This document shows, in pieces, positions 46,550 through 55,641 of a DNA stretch of 64,000 bases (positions are counted from its first letter, which is position 1; each line of letters starts with the position of its first letter). Both the position numbers and the translations under genes were made by a program. Origin of the DNA: JBHHUI01 sp965248775 (lineage in GTDB: Bacteria > Chloroflexota > Anaerolineae > Anaerolineales > JBHHUI01); assembly GCA_965248775.1 (NCBI GenBank), contig OZ252150.1, positions 2,666,001 to 2,730,000 on the forward strand, in the 5' to 3' direction. The notes under the pieces were generated by a model. It was not told the DNA's origin, made no database searches, and saw only the letters and a program-made list of their open reading frames with translations.

Positions 46550-47449
46550 TTACAGCACAAATTCACCGCGCAGGATGGTGACAGCGGTTCCGCCTACGCG
46601 CACAGTTTCAATGGCATGCGGCGGTCCGACCACCTCAACCAGCGCGCGCCCCGGTCGACCCATCCAGTGACCCTGCTCTGCGATGAAATTAGGCGATTCG
46701 ATGAGACCGTGCTGCCAGAGATACGCCGCCATACCCCCGGTTGCCGAACCAGTGAAGGGATCCTCCAGGGTGTCGGGTGGCACCCCAAAATGGCGCGCAA
46801 AGGTCTGCGCCTCGGACGAGATGCCATCCAGGCAAAAGAGATGCGGCGAGAAGAAATCGCCGCTGGCGAGCAAGGTTTCATACGCTGGAATAATCAGCTG
46901 CGCACGCTGCAGAGCAGCATGATCTCGGATAGGGATCATTAATTGCGGAGTTCCAGTGCTCACTGTCTGGATGACCGTACCCGGGAGCAGATCGGCTACC
47001 GCGAGTCCAAAAGCAGGCATGACCTCGGCTGGTTCGTATTCTCTCCGGAAGGCGGGCTGCATCTGACTCATCGTAATGCGTTCCACTTGCCCGTCGCGAG
47101 CAACCACTTCCACTTTGATCGGTCCCACCGGCAATTCCAATGTGAACGAAGTCGTATCGCCCGTGAGCGGCAAACGCCCGGTTTCGATGAGCGCGTGCGT
47201 TGTCGCGATTGTCGGATGCCCGGCCAGCGGGATTTCTTTCGCGGGCGTGAAGTAGCGCGCCCCGAAGTCGGCTACGGAGGAGCGGCGCACACAGGAGGTC
47301 TCCGATAGATTCATCTCCTGTGCGATAGCTTGCATTGTTGCAGCGTCCATATCATTCGTATCAAACAGGATCGCACACGGGTTGCCACTCAAGGCGCGGT
47401 CAGTGAACGCGTCCACTTGCATAAATGGATAGTTTGGCATGTTGATCAC
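46550..47449 (-). CDS. PhzF-family isomerase/epimerase
   Basis: 299 residues. MQVDAFTDRALSGNPCAILF opens the fold. MNLSETSCV holds the catalytic Glu-type motif. RYFTPAKEIPLAGHPTIATT and LEDPFTGSATGGMAAYLWQH are the GHPTxG and DPxTGSA signatures, followed by EQGHWMGRPG. Function beyond the family is unknown. It overlaps the upstream gene by 4 bases. Confidence 0.9.
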   Translation of the reverse strand: MINMPNYPFMQVDAFTDRALSGNPCAILFDTNDMDAATMQAIAQEMNLSETSCVRRSSVADFGARYFTPAKEIPLAGHPTIATTHALIETGRLPLTGDTTSFTLELPVGPIKVEVVARDGQVERITMSQMQPAFRREYEPAEVMPAFGLAVADLLPGTVIQTVSTGTPQLMIPIRDHAALQRAQLIIPAYETLLASGDFFSPHLFCLDGISSEAQTFARHFGVPPDTLEDPFTGSATGGMAAYLWQHGLIESPNFIAEQGHWMGRPGRALVEVVGPPHAIETVRVGGTAVTILRGEFVL

Positions 47450-47775
47450 CCTGCCATTAATTGCGCCCAGGATTCGGCCAGCCGGGCTTTATATTCGATC
47501 AGACCTTCTTCAACATCATCAAGCTGCTGCACCGCACTGTTCTGGCGGAAGCCACCCACCAAGGCCACCACGCCACTCGTAAACAGGAGCACAACGCCGG
47601 GCAACAGTCCCAATCCAAAGATCAGGAGCACTCCCACCCCGGCGCCGACAATGCCGGTCTTGATCACCCAGGCAGCACCCTGATAGTTTCGCTCGACTTC
47701 GCGCCGCAATCGATTCCCCGTAGCCACTTGTTTTTCAAGTTTGCGAATCCGCGTGATCAGTTTCGATTTATCCAT
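47446..47775 (-). CDS. Small membrane protein with N-terminal coiled coil
   Basis: 109 residues. An amphipathic start (MDKSKLITRIRKLEKQVATG) is followed by two helices (VIKTGIVGAGVGVLLIFGLG, GVVLLFTSGVVALVGGF) and a charged tail (LDDVEEGLIEYKARLAESWA). No family recognised. It overlaps the phzF-like gene by 4 bases and is probably co-transcribed with it. Confidence 0.7.
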   Translation of the reverse strand: MDKSKLITRIRKLEKQVATGNRLRREVERNYQGAAWVIKTGIVGAGVGVLLIFGLGLLPGVVLLFTSGVVALVGGFRQNSAVQQLDDVEEGLIEYKARLAESWAQLMAG

Positions 47776-47833
47776 GCGACCCTCCAGAAATTATTGGGAA
47801 ATACTCTCTCGTTGCAGAAAAGTTTTAAAGTCA

Positions 47834-49167
47834 TCAAGGTTCGTAAATCACATTCCCTTCGGCAAGCGTGATCTGTTCCACTGCCTCTGCGCCCGGCCCA
47901 GTATAGCGGAGCACATAAAGCCCACTCTGAATATCAACAATATAAATCAGCCCGTTGCGCAGAATCGGATAACTCCACATCTGGACGGGATAGCCGCCAA
48001 CGTAACTTTCTGCCGCCGCACCCAGCCCGCTTGGCACAAAACGTCCCACCAAAACTGGCTGGAAGGGATCGCTTTCATCGAGCGCGACCAAGCCTCCGGC
48101 ATACCAGGATATGAATACAAGGTTATCAACCACGAGTGGATTATGCGCTGAAAAAACGGCTTCGTCCGGCAGATCTTCACATCGATTTTCCTGCAAACCG
48201 ATATGAGCCACGATCTCCGGCTGGGAGGGATCGAACAACTGCGCGATCGCCAAACCACCGAAGGGACAATCGTAAAACTCCGCCGTGAGCACGACAAATG
48301 GCGCCTCGGCAATCGGAACGGCTGAATGTGCACCCGGGAAGGCAGCCAGCGCGGGTGAATTATCTTCTTGTCGGCGCATACGAATGCTCGGCAGTTCCAA
48401 ATCTGCGACTACTAATCCCTGCGCGCTCAATGAGAGATACGCCGTATCCCCGACCGCGTTCACGCTGATGGAATGAAGTGGCCCAGACAGCCCCTCATCG
48501 GCGGCAGACCAGCGTGCAATTTCAACCGGCACAGCCGGATTGTCCAGATCAATCACGAGCAGATCCGGTGGTCCAGCCAGATCAGAAGCCACAAACGCGC
48601 GCGTGTGGGCAGCATTGCTCCACAGAAAGAATTCATGTGGTTGACTTTCGAGCACCAGAGACCCAACGGCTGCGGGCTACTGCAATCGCTGATGTCGAAG
48701 GTGAGCAGGCTAACATCGCTTGTCAGGTCCGCCACCACGAGCAGGTGTTGCGCGCGCAGGACACGCAATTCTGCCGGCTGGGATCCATCTGGGAACGGCA
48801 GCACACCAATCCGCTCGGGTTGGGTGGGGTCCGAAATATCGACGATATTGATCTGGCGCGCCCGGCGATTCCCCATATAGGCGCAATGCTTGTACAGCGC
48901 CAGTCCTGCATGCCAACCGACTGCATCAAACGATTCCTGGCCGAGTTGTTCAAAGTTGAGGGCGTTGTCGAGGCTGGGTGTGGGTGATGGCAATGGGCCG
49001 GGCGTAGCAACCTGCACGGCGGCTGGACTGGGGGGCGTGCTCAGAAATGTAGTGGCGACTGCAGGCGGGGGCAGCAGTACCGGCGGTGGCTCCGGAGCGG
49101 GAGACTCCCCCCATATCGCACTGCAGCCGGCTAAGAACAACATCAATCCAAGCTGGCCGAGTTTCAC
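47834..49167 (-). CDS. LVIVD-repeat lipoprotein (beta-propeller), one frame break
   Basis: A lipoprotein signal (LGLMLFLAGC) and a Pro/Thr linker precede repeats of the type INIVDISDPTQPERIGVLPF and LLTFDISDCSSPQPLG. Then the frame shifts near 48665, where TTGGGTCTC should be TTGGGGTCTC. The second frame continues SLVLESQPHEFFLW, LLVIDLDNPAVPVEIARWSA, IAQLFDPSQPEIVAHIG and LVALDESDPFQPVLVGRFV to the end. GTG at 49167 is the likely start. It is an outer-surface propeller of unknown function. Confidence 0.75.
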
Positions 49168-49181
49168 AATTGGACGAAAGG

Positions 49182-49220
49182 TGCCTGGCAATCCCTGGCA
49201 CTGCCCCAGGACAAGTGTGA
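49182..49220. repeat. Degenerate repeat shared with 41-105
   Basis: TGCCTGGCAATCCCTGGCAC, TGCCCCAGGACAAGTGTGA. It is the copy without the extra palindrome present at 63-93, so it serves as a pre-insertion comparison, though the two copies have diverged. Confidence 0.5.
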
Positions 49221-49309
49221 TTGAACGCCCAATGCGCCAATTTACCCCGATGACCGCAATTCATAGTGACTAAAGTGCCAGACACCTGAAATTGTGCTAG
49301 GGAGTCGGA

Positions 49310-49633
49310 TCAAAAACCGCCGGCGCCACCGGTCCCGAGTGTGAAGTGCCAACTGCCGCTCGCCGGATCCCCCTTCAGCACGAAGATGGACATCCAGCGT
49401 GACGTGTCTAAATGCAGTTCGAGCTCTGACAACCGACCGAGATCAGCTTCGCCGCTTACAACAGTGAGAAAGCCAGTGGTCGTAAAACCCTGTGCGTCTG
49501 CGGCAGTGGATTTTTCTACCCGTTTGGCAGTGAGGGTCACCTGGTAACGTACGTCGGCGATCCAATTCACTTCTTGTCGGATGACGCCAACGCCGCTCAA
49601 TTCCTCGATTGGTTTTTCGGTTCGTCGTGTCAT
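49310..49633 (-). CDS. Hypothetical protein
   Basis: 107 residues from MTRRTEKPIEELSGVGVIRQ. Beta-rich in appearance (VRYQVTLTAKRVEK, GFTTTGFLTVVSGEADLG, WMSIFVLKGDPASGSWHFTL), with a glycine tail. No family recognised. An upstream start would run through the tRNA-Pro gene, so 49633 is chosen. Confidence 0.6.
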   Translation of the reverse strand: MTRRTEKPIEELSGVGVIRQEVNWIADVRYQVTLTAKRVEKSTAADAQGFTTTGFLTVVSGEADLGRLSELELHLDTSRWMSIFVLKGDPASGSWHFTLGTGGAGGF

Positions 49634-49684
49634 CTTGTTAAAAAAAGACCGCACCACGAAGACATAGTGCGGTATCAGCAAAGT

Positions 49685-49756
49685 CGGGGTGGCCGGACTT
49701 GAACCGGCGGCCTCTGCGTCCCAAACGCAGCGCGCTACCATCTGCGCCACACCCCG
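49685..49756 (-). tRNA. tRNA-Pro (TGG)
   Basis: Minus strand: acceptor CGGGGTG pairs with CACCCCG. D arm GCGCAGATGGTAGCGC. Anticodon arm CTGCGTTTGGGACGCAG, loop TTTGGGA, anticodon TGG. T arm GCCGGTTCAAGTCCGGC. Confidence 0.92.
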
Positions 49757-49783
49757 CCTTCTCTTTACGGAAAGTAGTATACA

Positions 49784-50836
49784 TCAGCCTGTGGGCGTTG
49801 CCGTGGCCTCTTCCAAATCTGGTGTGCTCGCTTGCGGTGTCAGAGCGAGCTCCCCTTCTGCAGGCGTCGCATCCGGATCGAGTGTTGCCTCGCCCCCTGG
49901 AGTTTGCGTCAATTCCGTACAGACCGTTTCGGCCTCTGACCGTTTTTCTTCAACAGTATCACTGGCGATGACGGTCAGTGCGGCTGCATATTCGAGAGCT
50001 GCGTTGCAGGGGTCGCCCGCCAGTGCCAATTCATCTCCGAAGGTAACATGGGCCGCGGATAAACGCGGCGTCGTGTCTTTAAAGAAAGGCCCCAGCAGAT
50101 ACAGCGTCTCGAACGCTTCTATCGCACGCGGCCAATTGAAGCCCCAGTAAGCAGTTCCATTTATATAGAGCGAGGCCCACTGCTGATATTGCTGCGCCTC
50201 CACATCGAGCGGCCCAATCTGCTCCGCTTGCTCGAGATCAAAAATCCCGAGTTCCAGCTCGTCGTTGTCGATACGCTCGATGCCCCGGCTGCGCAACGCC
50301 ACGAAGAGAATTCCATCTACACGCACGCGCATAAATTCCGGGAATCTCGCCCGCAATGCGGTGACCTGTTGCACAGTGGCGTGCCAGTCCCCGGCAGTAT
50401 AGTCCGCCTCCACGCCGGCAAACAGTTCCTCCGGAGTCACGTCATCCGCCATCAATGTCGGAGTTGGTACTGCCGTGGGTGGCACAGCGGCATCCTGCGC
50501 CTGACTACGCGCCTGTACGAGCATGTTGGCAGCATCGGCAAAATCAGGCTCGACAGACAATATGTATTCAAGCCGATCAATGGCAAACAGATAACGCGCG
50601 GCAGCCAGATCTTCTACGGCCAACTGGTATTGCAGTCGCAGTTCGTTGGCCTGTGTCGTCGCTACAACATCGTTGCGATCATTCAGGCCCGCCCGATAAC
50701 CACCGAACACAGCAAAAACGATAATAATTATCAGAAACAGAATCACCAGCGAGCCCGCCAGCAGTGGTGAGCCAAAAAGGCGCTGGAGGATTCCACCGGA
50801 CTCTGCTTCTATCTCTTCCTCGTTTTCTTCTACCAA
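49784..50836 (-). CDS. Membrane-anchored TPR-like protein
   Basis: 350 residues. An acidic cytosolic start (MVEENEEEIEAESGG) precedes one helix (PLLAGSLVILFLIIIIVFAV). The extracytoplasmic part has helical repeats (AARYLFAIDRLEYILSVEPD; ATVQQVTALRARFPEF; LGIFDLEQAEQIGPLDVEAQ) and a Thr/Pro/Ala-rich tail. It is divergent from a similar TPR protein at 51248, so the two may work together. Function unknown. Confidence 0.75.
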   Translation of the reverse strand: MVEENEEEIEAESGGILQRLFGSPLLAGSLVILFLIIIIVFAVFGGYRAGLNDRNDVVATTQANELRLQYQLAVEDLAAARYLFAIDRLEYILSVEPDFADAANMLVQARSQAQDAAVPPTAVPTPTLMADDVTPEELFAGVEADYTAGDWHATVQQVTALRARFPEFMRVRVDGILFVALRSRGIERIDNDELELGIFDLEQAEQIGPLDVEAQQYQQWASLYINGTAYWGFNWPRAIEAFETLYLLGPFFKDTTPRLSAAHVTFGDELALAGDPCNAALEYAAALTVIASDTVEEKRSEAETVCTELTQTPGGEATLDPDATPAEGELALTPQASTPDLEEATATPTG

Positions 50837-51247
50837 ATGAATGTTCCATCCCTACCGTTTTGTATACTTAACTCAAAGTGAAACTTTCAATATCGCAAAT
50901 CTTGGCAATCCAATTCAACCAAAACCCTCGCTGAGTCCTGGCTGCCCGCCTGAATTCATCTACACGTTTGCGGATGGGCATGACGAAAGTACGGATTCAG
51001 GCATTCTAAATGAGTCAAGCTTCGACTCTACCAACTCGACACCGGCGGGCGGAATTATAACGGGCGGCAATCGAAGCGTCCAACCAGGAAGCTTGCCCTG
51101 CACCTTCTCCTATCCACCGGTAATAGAGCGATTTCCCCACGATTTTGACCCAGCGAATTACAACATGTTATCGAATGAAGTACCATTGTCGCAGGCACGG
51201 CATTGATATTGCACTTCTCCTGAGAGGGAGTTTTTCTCTGAGGCACT
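50837..51247. other. Divergent intergenic region
   Basis: A 411-base gap between two divergent TPR genes. An open frame at 50841-51206 has no family features and I do not accept it. TGAGAGGGAG before 51248 is a plausible RBS. Confidence 0.45.
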
Positions 51248-52564
51248 ATGTACCTTGATCGCGGATCGATCAATTTTCGCCGCAAACGGCGCAACAATCT
51301 AAATCGAATCGTATTTTATCTAGTGCTGATCGCAATCGGACTCTATTTCGTGCGCCAGGCACAGAGCGGCGAGATCGAACCGATTTTTGTACCCACCCCC
51401 ACTGCAACGCGCAGCCCGGCATCATATGCAGAGGAAGGCGAGGCGCACTTCTCTTCTGGGCGCCTTGACGACGCCGTGAGCGCATATGAACAGGCGACTC
51501 GATTGGCGCCGACAACAGTTGAGTATTGGATCAACATGGCGCGTTTTCAGGTGTACGCCGACATGCCGGAGCAGGCGCTGGAAACTGCAGATACGGCTGT
51601 GCTGGTCGATCCCGATAGCAGCATGGCACATGCCGTGCGTGCCCTTGCGCTCGATTGGATCGGGGACTACGAAGAAGCCACGAACGCTGCCGTCCGGGCA
51701 ATTCAACTCGACGCGAATAACTCACTCGCGCATGCGTACTACTCGGAGATTCTGGCCGACACGCAGCGCTGGGCACAGTCCGGAGATGAAGCCCAACTTG
51801 CCCTGAGTCTGAACCCAAACAGCATGGATGTGCAGCGCGCGAATGGCTATTATCTGGAAAACGTTGGCGCATACGAAGAAGCCATCCTCGCCTATCAGGC
51901 GGCTGCAACAATTAACCCGAACCTGGCGTTTTTATACATGCGCTTAGGCTTGAACTACCGTGTATTGCAAGATTACGAGACTGCGCTGGAGTACTTTCAG
52001 CGCGCCAGCGCCCTCATTCCCGAGGAAACACTTCCCTATCTCTCCATCAGCCGCACCTACTTCCAGATAGGCGAATACGGCCGCTCAGCACAATATCTCG
52101 AAAGCGCACTGGAGTTAGAACCTTCCAATCCGGATATCTACGGCCGGCTCGGGCTGGTGTATTTCAGAGCGTTAAATTATGAGGGTGCGGAAATCGAACT
52201 GGAATGCGCTATCAAGGGCTGCCGGCATCCCGAAAGGAATACGGTTGTCGAGCCCCTCTCTCTCAGCCAGGGCACTCTGGAATATTTCTATACCTTCGCA
52301 TCCGTTAAGGCTGCGTATCTCAAATGCGATGAAGCGTTCCCGGTGCTGAATCAAGTCGCGGCGTTTGCCACTGACAATGAGATCGTGCAGGGTATCGTCG
52401 AGGAAAATCGCAATATTTGCGCAACCGCCGATGCTCCGGTCGCGCCCGTGGAGGGGACTCCTGCTGACGGCACAGTTATACCCGCCGAGGCCACCACCGC
52501 TGCGGAGGGAACCCAATCGGCAACAGCAGCGCCCCCCACAGAAACGCCCGCGGCTACCCCTTAA
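51248..52564 (+). CDS. TPR-repeat membrane protein
   Basis: 438 residues. A short basic start, one helix (IVFYLVLIAIGLYFV), then about eight TPR units with the usual pattern, e.g. EGEAHFSSGRLDDAVSAYEQ, PEQALETADTAVLVDPDSSM, YETALEYFQRASALIPEETL and YGRSAQYLESALELEPSNPD. The tail is Thr/Ala/Pro-rich. TPR domains mediate protein contacts, probably at the cell surface. Confidence 0.85.
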   Translation: MYLDRGSINFRRKRRNNLNRIVFYLVLIAIGLYFVRQAQSGEIEPIFVPTPTATRSPASYAEEGEAHFSSGRLDDAVSAYEQATRLAPTTVEYWINMARFQVYADMPEQALETADTAVLVDPDSSMAHAVRALALDWIGDYEEATNAAVRAIQLDANNSLAHAYYSEILADTQRWAQSGDEAQLALSLNPNSMDVQRANGYYLENVGAYEEAILAYQAAATINPNLAFLYMRLGLNYRVLQDYETALEYFQRASALIPEETLPYLSISRTYFQIGEYGRSAQYLESALELEPSNPDIYGRLGLVYFRALNYEGAEIELECAIKGCRHPERNTVVEPLSLSQGTLEYFYTFASVKAAYLKCDEAFPVLNQVAAFATDNEIVQGIVEENRNICATADAPVAPVEGTPADGTVIPAEATTAAEGTQSATAAPPTETPAATP

Positions 52565-52631
52565 TCCAACATATCCTGCGGCAGCCAATGCTATACTTGC
52601 GCACGCTGCGGATAGTCAAGGAGAATATTCC

Positions 52632-53165
52632 ATGTCAAAGCATCTGGTTGTAACCACAACTGGACATGATCGCACCGGTATTGTCGAGGAAGTCACCGAG
52701 CTGCTCTTGCAATATGACGCAAATATTGAAGCCAGCCGCATGGCGCGCCTCGGCGGGGAGTTTGCGATGATCGTGCTCGTGTCCGCCCCGGATGACAAGA
52801 TCGAACCACTGCGCGATGCCGTCCGAGCCCTCCGAGAAGCAGACTACCAAGTCACTACACGCTTCACGAAAAGTGGGGATGCGCAAAGTTTCGCCGGCTT
52901 CGTCCCGTACGAGATCAAAGTCCGTGGCGCCGATCACGTCGGCATCATTCACGATGTTGCGCGCTACCTTGCCGAGCATGGTGCCCACATTGAGACGATG
53001 GAAACAGATGTCGTCCAGGCACCCATGACCGGCACACCACTCTTCACAATGGAGGCAATGGTTTTCATGCCACCGCGCGTCAGCTTTCAGGATCTGCGGG
53101 AAGCATTGGAGCAAATCGGTGATGACTTGGGAGTCGACACCGAAGCAGTACCCCATGTGGACTAA
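52632..53165 (+). CDS. Two-ACT-domain protein (GcvR-like)
   Basis: 177 residues. ACT 1: MSKHLVVTTTGHDRTGIVEE, DANIEASRMARLGGEFAMIV. ACT 2: KVRGADHVGIIHDVARYLAE, HGAHIETMETDVVQ. The layout is that of GcvR/glycine cleavage regulatory proteins, which bind small ligands such as amino acids. It stands 500 bases upstream of lysC, so a link to amino acid control is plausible. Confidence 0.85.
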   Translation: MSKHLVVTTTGHDRTGIVEEVTELLLQYDANIEASRMARLGGEFAMIVLVSAPDDKIEPLRDAVRALREADYQVTTRFTKSGDAQSFAGFVPYEIKVRGADHVGIIHDVARYLAEHGAHIETMETDVVQAPMTGTPLFTMEAMVFMPPRVSFQDLREALEQIGDDLGVDTEAVPHVD

Positions 53166-53500
53166 GCTCCCGATCAACCCTACTGGCTAAGGATGAGCAA
53201 GTCAAAGAAAGCTCAATGTCGTTCCGATGGCATGAAGTGCCGAGGAATACCTGCTTTCATGTTAATTCGGGGGATGCCTCCCGCGCTTCACTCTGCAGAA
53301 ATGACGTCACATAGTTCGGGGGTTGTTACAGATTTCTGAGGGTTCGTAAAAGAATTAGTTTCTGCATCTTGTTGGGACTCAAGGTGAAATGCGGAAAGTT
53401 ATATTTTTTACGGATCCTAAACGCGATTACCCTCCCCCAGATCAATTATTCTTTGACTTGCCCAACGAGTTTGTGTTATCATGCCCGACAGACGCGAACA

Positions 53501-53584
53501 ATGAAATTACATTTCACACTCACGATGTGCACTATGACTATGACTGGTCTCAACGACCAGTGGCCGCTGCTTTTGCGCGAGTGA
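53501..53584 (+). CDS. Putative Thr/Met-rich leader peptide upstream of lysC
   Basis: 27 codons from ATG 53501: MKLHFTLTMCTMTMTGLNDQ, then WPLLLRE. Residues 6-15 hold five Thr and three Met codons, like leader peptides that control aspartate-pathway operons by attenuation. A hairpin CTGGTC...GACCAG follows the Thr codons directly. The strong terminator at 53612-53637 is 28 bases after the stop. The RBS is weak. A competing frame starts at 53389 after AAGGTG and reads HTHDVHYDYDW here, so this is a hypothesis. Confidence 0.45.
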   Translation: MKLHFTLTMCTMTMTGLNDQWPLLLRE

Positions 53585-53611
53585 GTGTCAGTTCGTAGAC
53601 GATAAACCTTA

Positions 53612-53637
53612 CGCGGAGCCGGCGGCTCCGCGTTTTT
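53612..53637 (+). terminator. Terminator/attenuator upstream of lysC
   Basis: CGCGGAGCC, loop GGC, GGCTCCGCG, then TTTTT: a 9-bp stem and T run. It lies 30 bases before the lysC start, with no gene ending just before it, so it would act as an attenuator of lysC unless it ends the short upstream frame. Confidence 0.8.
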
Positions 53638-53666
53638 CGTTTAATTACGGAGGCTATAGTTCCAAC

Positions 53667-55070
53667 ATGCTTGTTATGAAATTCGGCGGGACATCCGTGG
53701 GAAACGCTGCAGCGATTGCAACTGCTGCAGAGCACGTACAGGCAGCCCGCGACGATTGGCCAGGAATGGTAGTTGTCGTGTCAGCAATGAATGGAGTCAC
53801 GGACATGCTGCTGAATGGCGCGCACTCGGCCGCAGCCGGTGACGGCGAACAATTCCAGCAGCTCGCAAATGATCTCAAAGAACGGCATAAGACTGTCATT
53901 GAAACCCTCTTGACATCGGAAGAAGAAAGACAATTAGCCAACACTCGCTTGGCCACGCACCTCGATGAATTTAGAACACTCTGCCATGCCGTGCATGTAC
54001 TTGGCGAGGCCTCGCCGCGAGCTTTAGACACGATCTCCTCCCTCGGAGAACGCATCAGCATGCATCTGATTGCCGCCCATCTGCGTGAGCGAGATTGTGA
54101 TGCGGAAGCCGTTCGCTCTAGCGAATTAATCCGCACCGACGACCATTTCCAGGCTGCCAACCCGGATATGGAAATTACAAGCGAGCAGACCCGCGCGCGA
54201 TTGCTTCCACTTGTCGAGGCTGGCACCATACCTGTGGTGACCGGCTTCATGGGTGCAACGGCAGAGGGTGCCATCACTACACTTGGACGGGGTGGTAGCG
54301 ATTTCAGTGCAGCCATCATCGCTGCTGCGCTCGAAGCAGACGAACTTTGGATTTGGACGGATGTGAACGGTGTCATGACCACCGATCCACGCCTGGACCC
54401 GAATGCGCGTACGCTGGCAACGTTACAATATCGCGAGATTGCCGAGCTGGCATACTACGGCGCGAAGGTATTGCATCCCAAAACAATCCGGCCAGTGATA
54501 GAACGAGGCACGGCACTCTACATCAAGAACACCTTCAACCCGAATGGACCATCGACGCAAGTACTACCAGATGACGACAGTCAAGACAACAAGGGCGCCC
54601 TACGAGCGGTTACAGCAATCAGAAATCAGAGTTTGATTACTATTCAGGGACGTGGCATGATCGGCGTACAAGGCATCGCAGCGCGCACATTCAGTACCGT
54701 GGCCCGCACTCAGACGAGCATCACTCTCATCTCACAGGCCTCCTCCGAGCAAAGTATTTGCTTCGCGGTTCCCGATGAAGCAGCGCAGACCGTTGTGGAT
54801 GCATTGGATGAGGAGTTCAGGGATGAACTGGCGCGTGACGACATTGATCGCGTTTGGACTTTGGATAATGTGGTGATTGTCACAGTCGTCGGCGGCGGGA
54901 TGCAGAACACCCCTGGCATTTCCGGACGGGTTTTCAGTGCATTGGGTGAGCGCGGCCTGAATATTATCGCAATAGCACAAGGCTCTTCTGAATGCAGCAT
55001 CAGCCTGATTACCAGCGCAGAAGATGCCGACGAGAGCGTGAGAGCGATCCACGCATTGATCGTGAACTGA
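53667..55070 (+). CDS. lysC: Aspartate kinase
   Basis: 467 residues. It phosphorylates aspartate as the first step to Lys, Met and Thr. MKFGGTSVGNAAAIATAAEH is the N-terminal KFGGTSV motif. TTLGRGGSDFSAAIIAAAL and WTDVNGVMTTDPRLDP form the active site. Two C-terminal ACT domains (SLITIQGRGMIGVQGIAART; VVIVTVVGGGMQNTPGISGR) carry feedback control. There is no homoserine dehydrogenase domain. GGAGG lies 13 bases before the ATG. It is clustered with asd. Confidence 0.93.
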   Translation: MLVMKFGGTSVGNAAAIATAAEHVQAARDDWPGMVVVVSAMNGVTDMLLNGAHSAAAGDGEQFQQLANDLKERHKTVIETLLTSEEERQLANTRLATHLDEFRTLCHAVHVLGEASPRALDTISSLGERISMHLIAAHLRERDCDAEAVRSSELIRTDDHFQAANPDMEITSEQTRARLLPLVEAGTIPVVTGFMGATAEGAITTLGRGGSDFSAAIIAAALEADELWIWTDVNGVMTTDPRLDPNARTLATLQYREIAELAYYGAKVLHPKTIRPVIERGTALYIKNTFNPNGPSTQVLPDDDSQDNKGALRAVTAIRNQSLITIQGRGMIGVQGIAARTFSTVARTQTSITLISQASSEQSICFAVPDEAAQTVVDALDEEFRDELARDDIDRVWTLDNVVIVTVVGGGMQNTPGISGRVFSALGERGLNIIAIAQGSSECSISLITSAEDADESVRAIHALIVN

Positions 55071-55083
55071 GATTGAAGACGAA

Positions 55084-55641
55084 TTGGAAAACTCGAGAAT
55101 CAGAACGGCAACCCCAGCCGATGCAGTTGCAATCGCAAAGGTGCATGTGGATACTTGGCGCTCGACATACAGTGGCCTCGTACCAGCTGAATTCTTGCAA
55201 TCGCTCAAGTACGAAAGCCGTGCACAATATTGGCGCGGTGCGCTTGAAGATGAAGGCCCATCATTCGTTCTAGTCGCCGAAGATTTAAATCAAAATGTGA
55301 TTGGATTTTCGGCTGCCGGGCTTGAGCGCACAGAAGACACGAATTACAAAGGCGAGCTTTTTGCAATAAATGTGCTCGCAGAACAACAGGGTAAAGGAAT
55401 TGGCAGACAACTTGTGCAGACACTCGCACGACAATTTCTTTCCAAGGGCGTAACATCATTGCTGGTTTGGGTACTCCGCGAGAATGCCTTCCGCGATTTT
55501 TACATCGCACTGGGTGCTGAATACGTGCGCGAGCAAGAGATCGAAATCGGTGATGCGAAATTAATAGAAGAGGGCTATGGATGGCGGGATATCCGCGTCT
55601 TGGTTAATGGCGCCTTACAGGATATAGGAATCAAACGATGA
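55084..55641 (+). CDS. GNAT-family N-acetyltransferase
   Basis: 185 residues. IRTATPADAVAIAKVHVDTW, then RSTYSGLVPAEFLQSLKYES. AINVLAEQQGKGIGRQLVQT carries the acetyl-CoA loop QGKGIG, and FYIALGAEYVREQ the C-terminal strand. It starts with TTG 13 bases after lysC and overlaps asd by 4 bases, so it is part of that operon. Substrate unknown. Confidence 0.85.
   Translation: MENSRIRTATPADAVAIAKVHVDTWRSTYSGLVPAEFLQSLKYESRAQYWRGALEDEGPSFVLVAEDLNQNVIGFSAAGLERTEDTNYKGELFAINVLAEQQGKGIGRQLVQTLARQFLSKGVTSLLVWVLRENAFRDFYIALGAEYVREQEIEIGDAKLIEEGYGWRDIRVLVNGALQDIGIKR

Noticed and set aside
50841..51206. Open reading frame of about 120 codons between two divergent TPR genes
   Set aside because: No family features, no good RBS, and unusual composition for the neighbourhood. 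Treated as intergenic.
53389..53598. Small protein gene before lysC (start 53389)
   Set aside because: It has a plausible RBS (AAGGTG), but no family is recognised and the 3' part overlaps the candidate leader. Kept only as an alternative reading.
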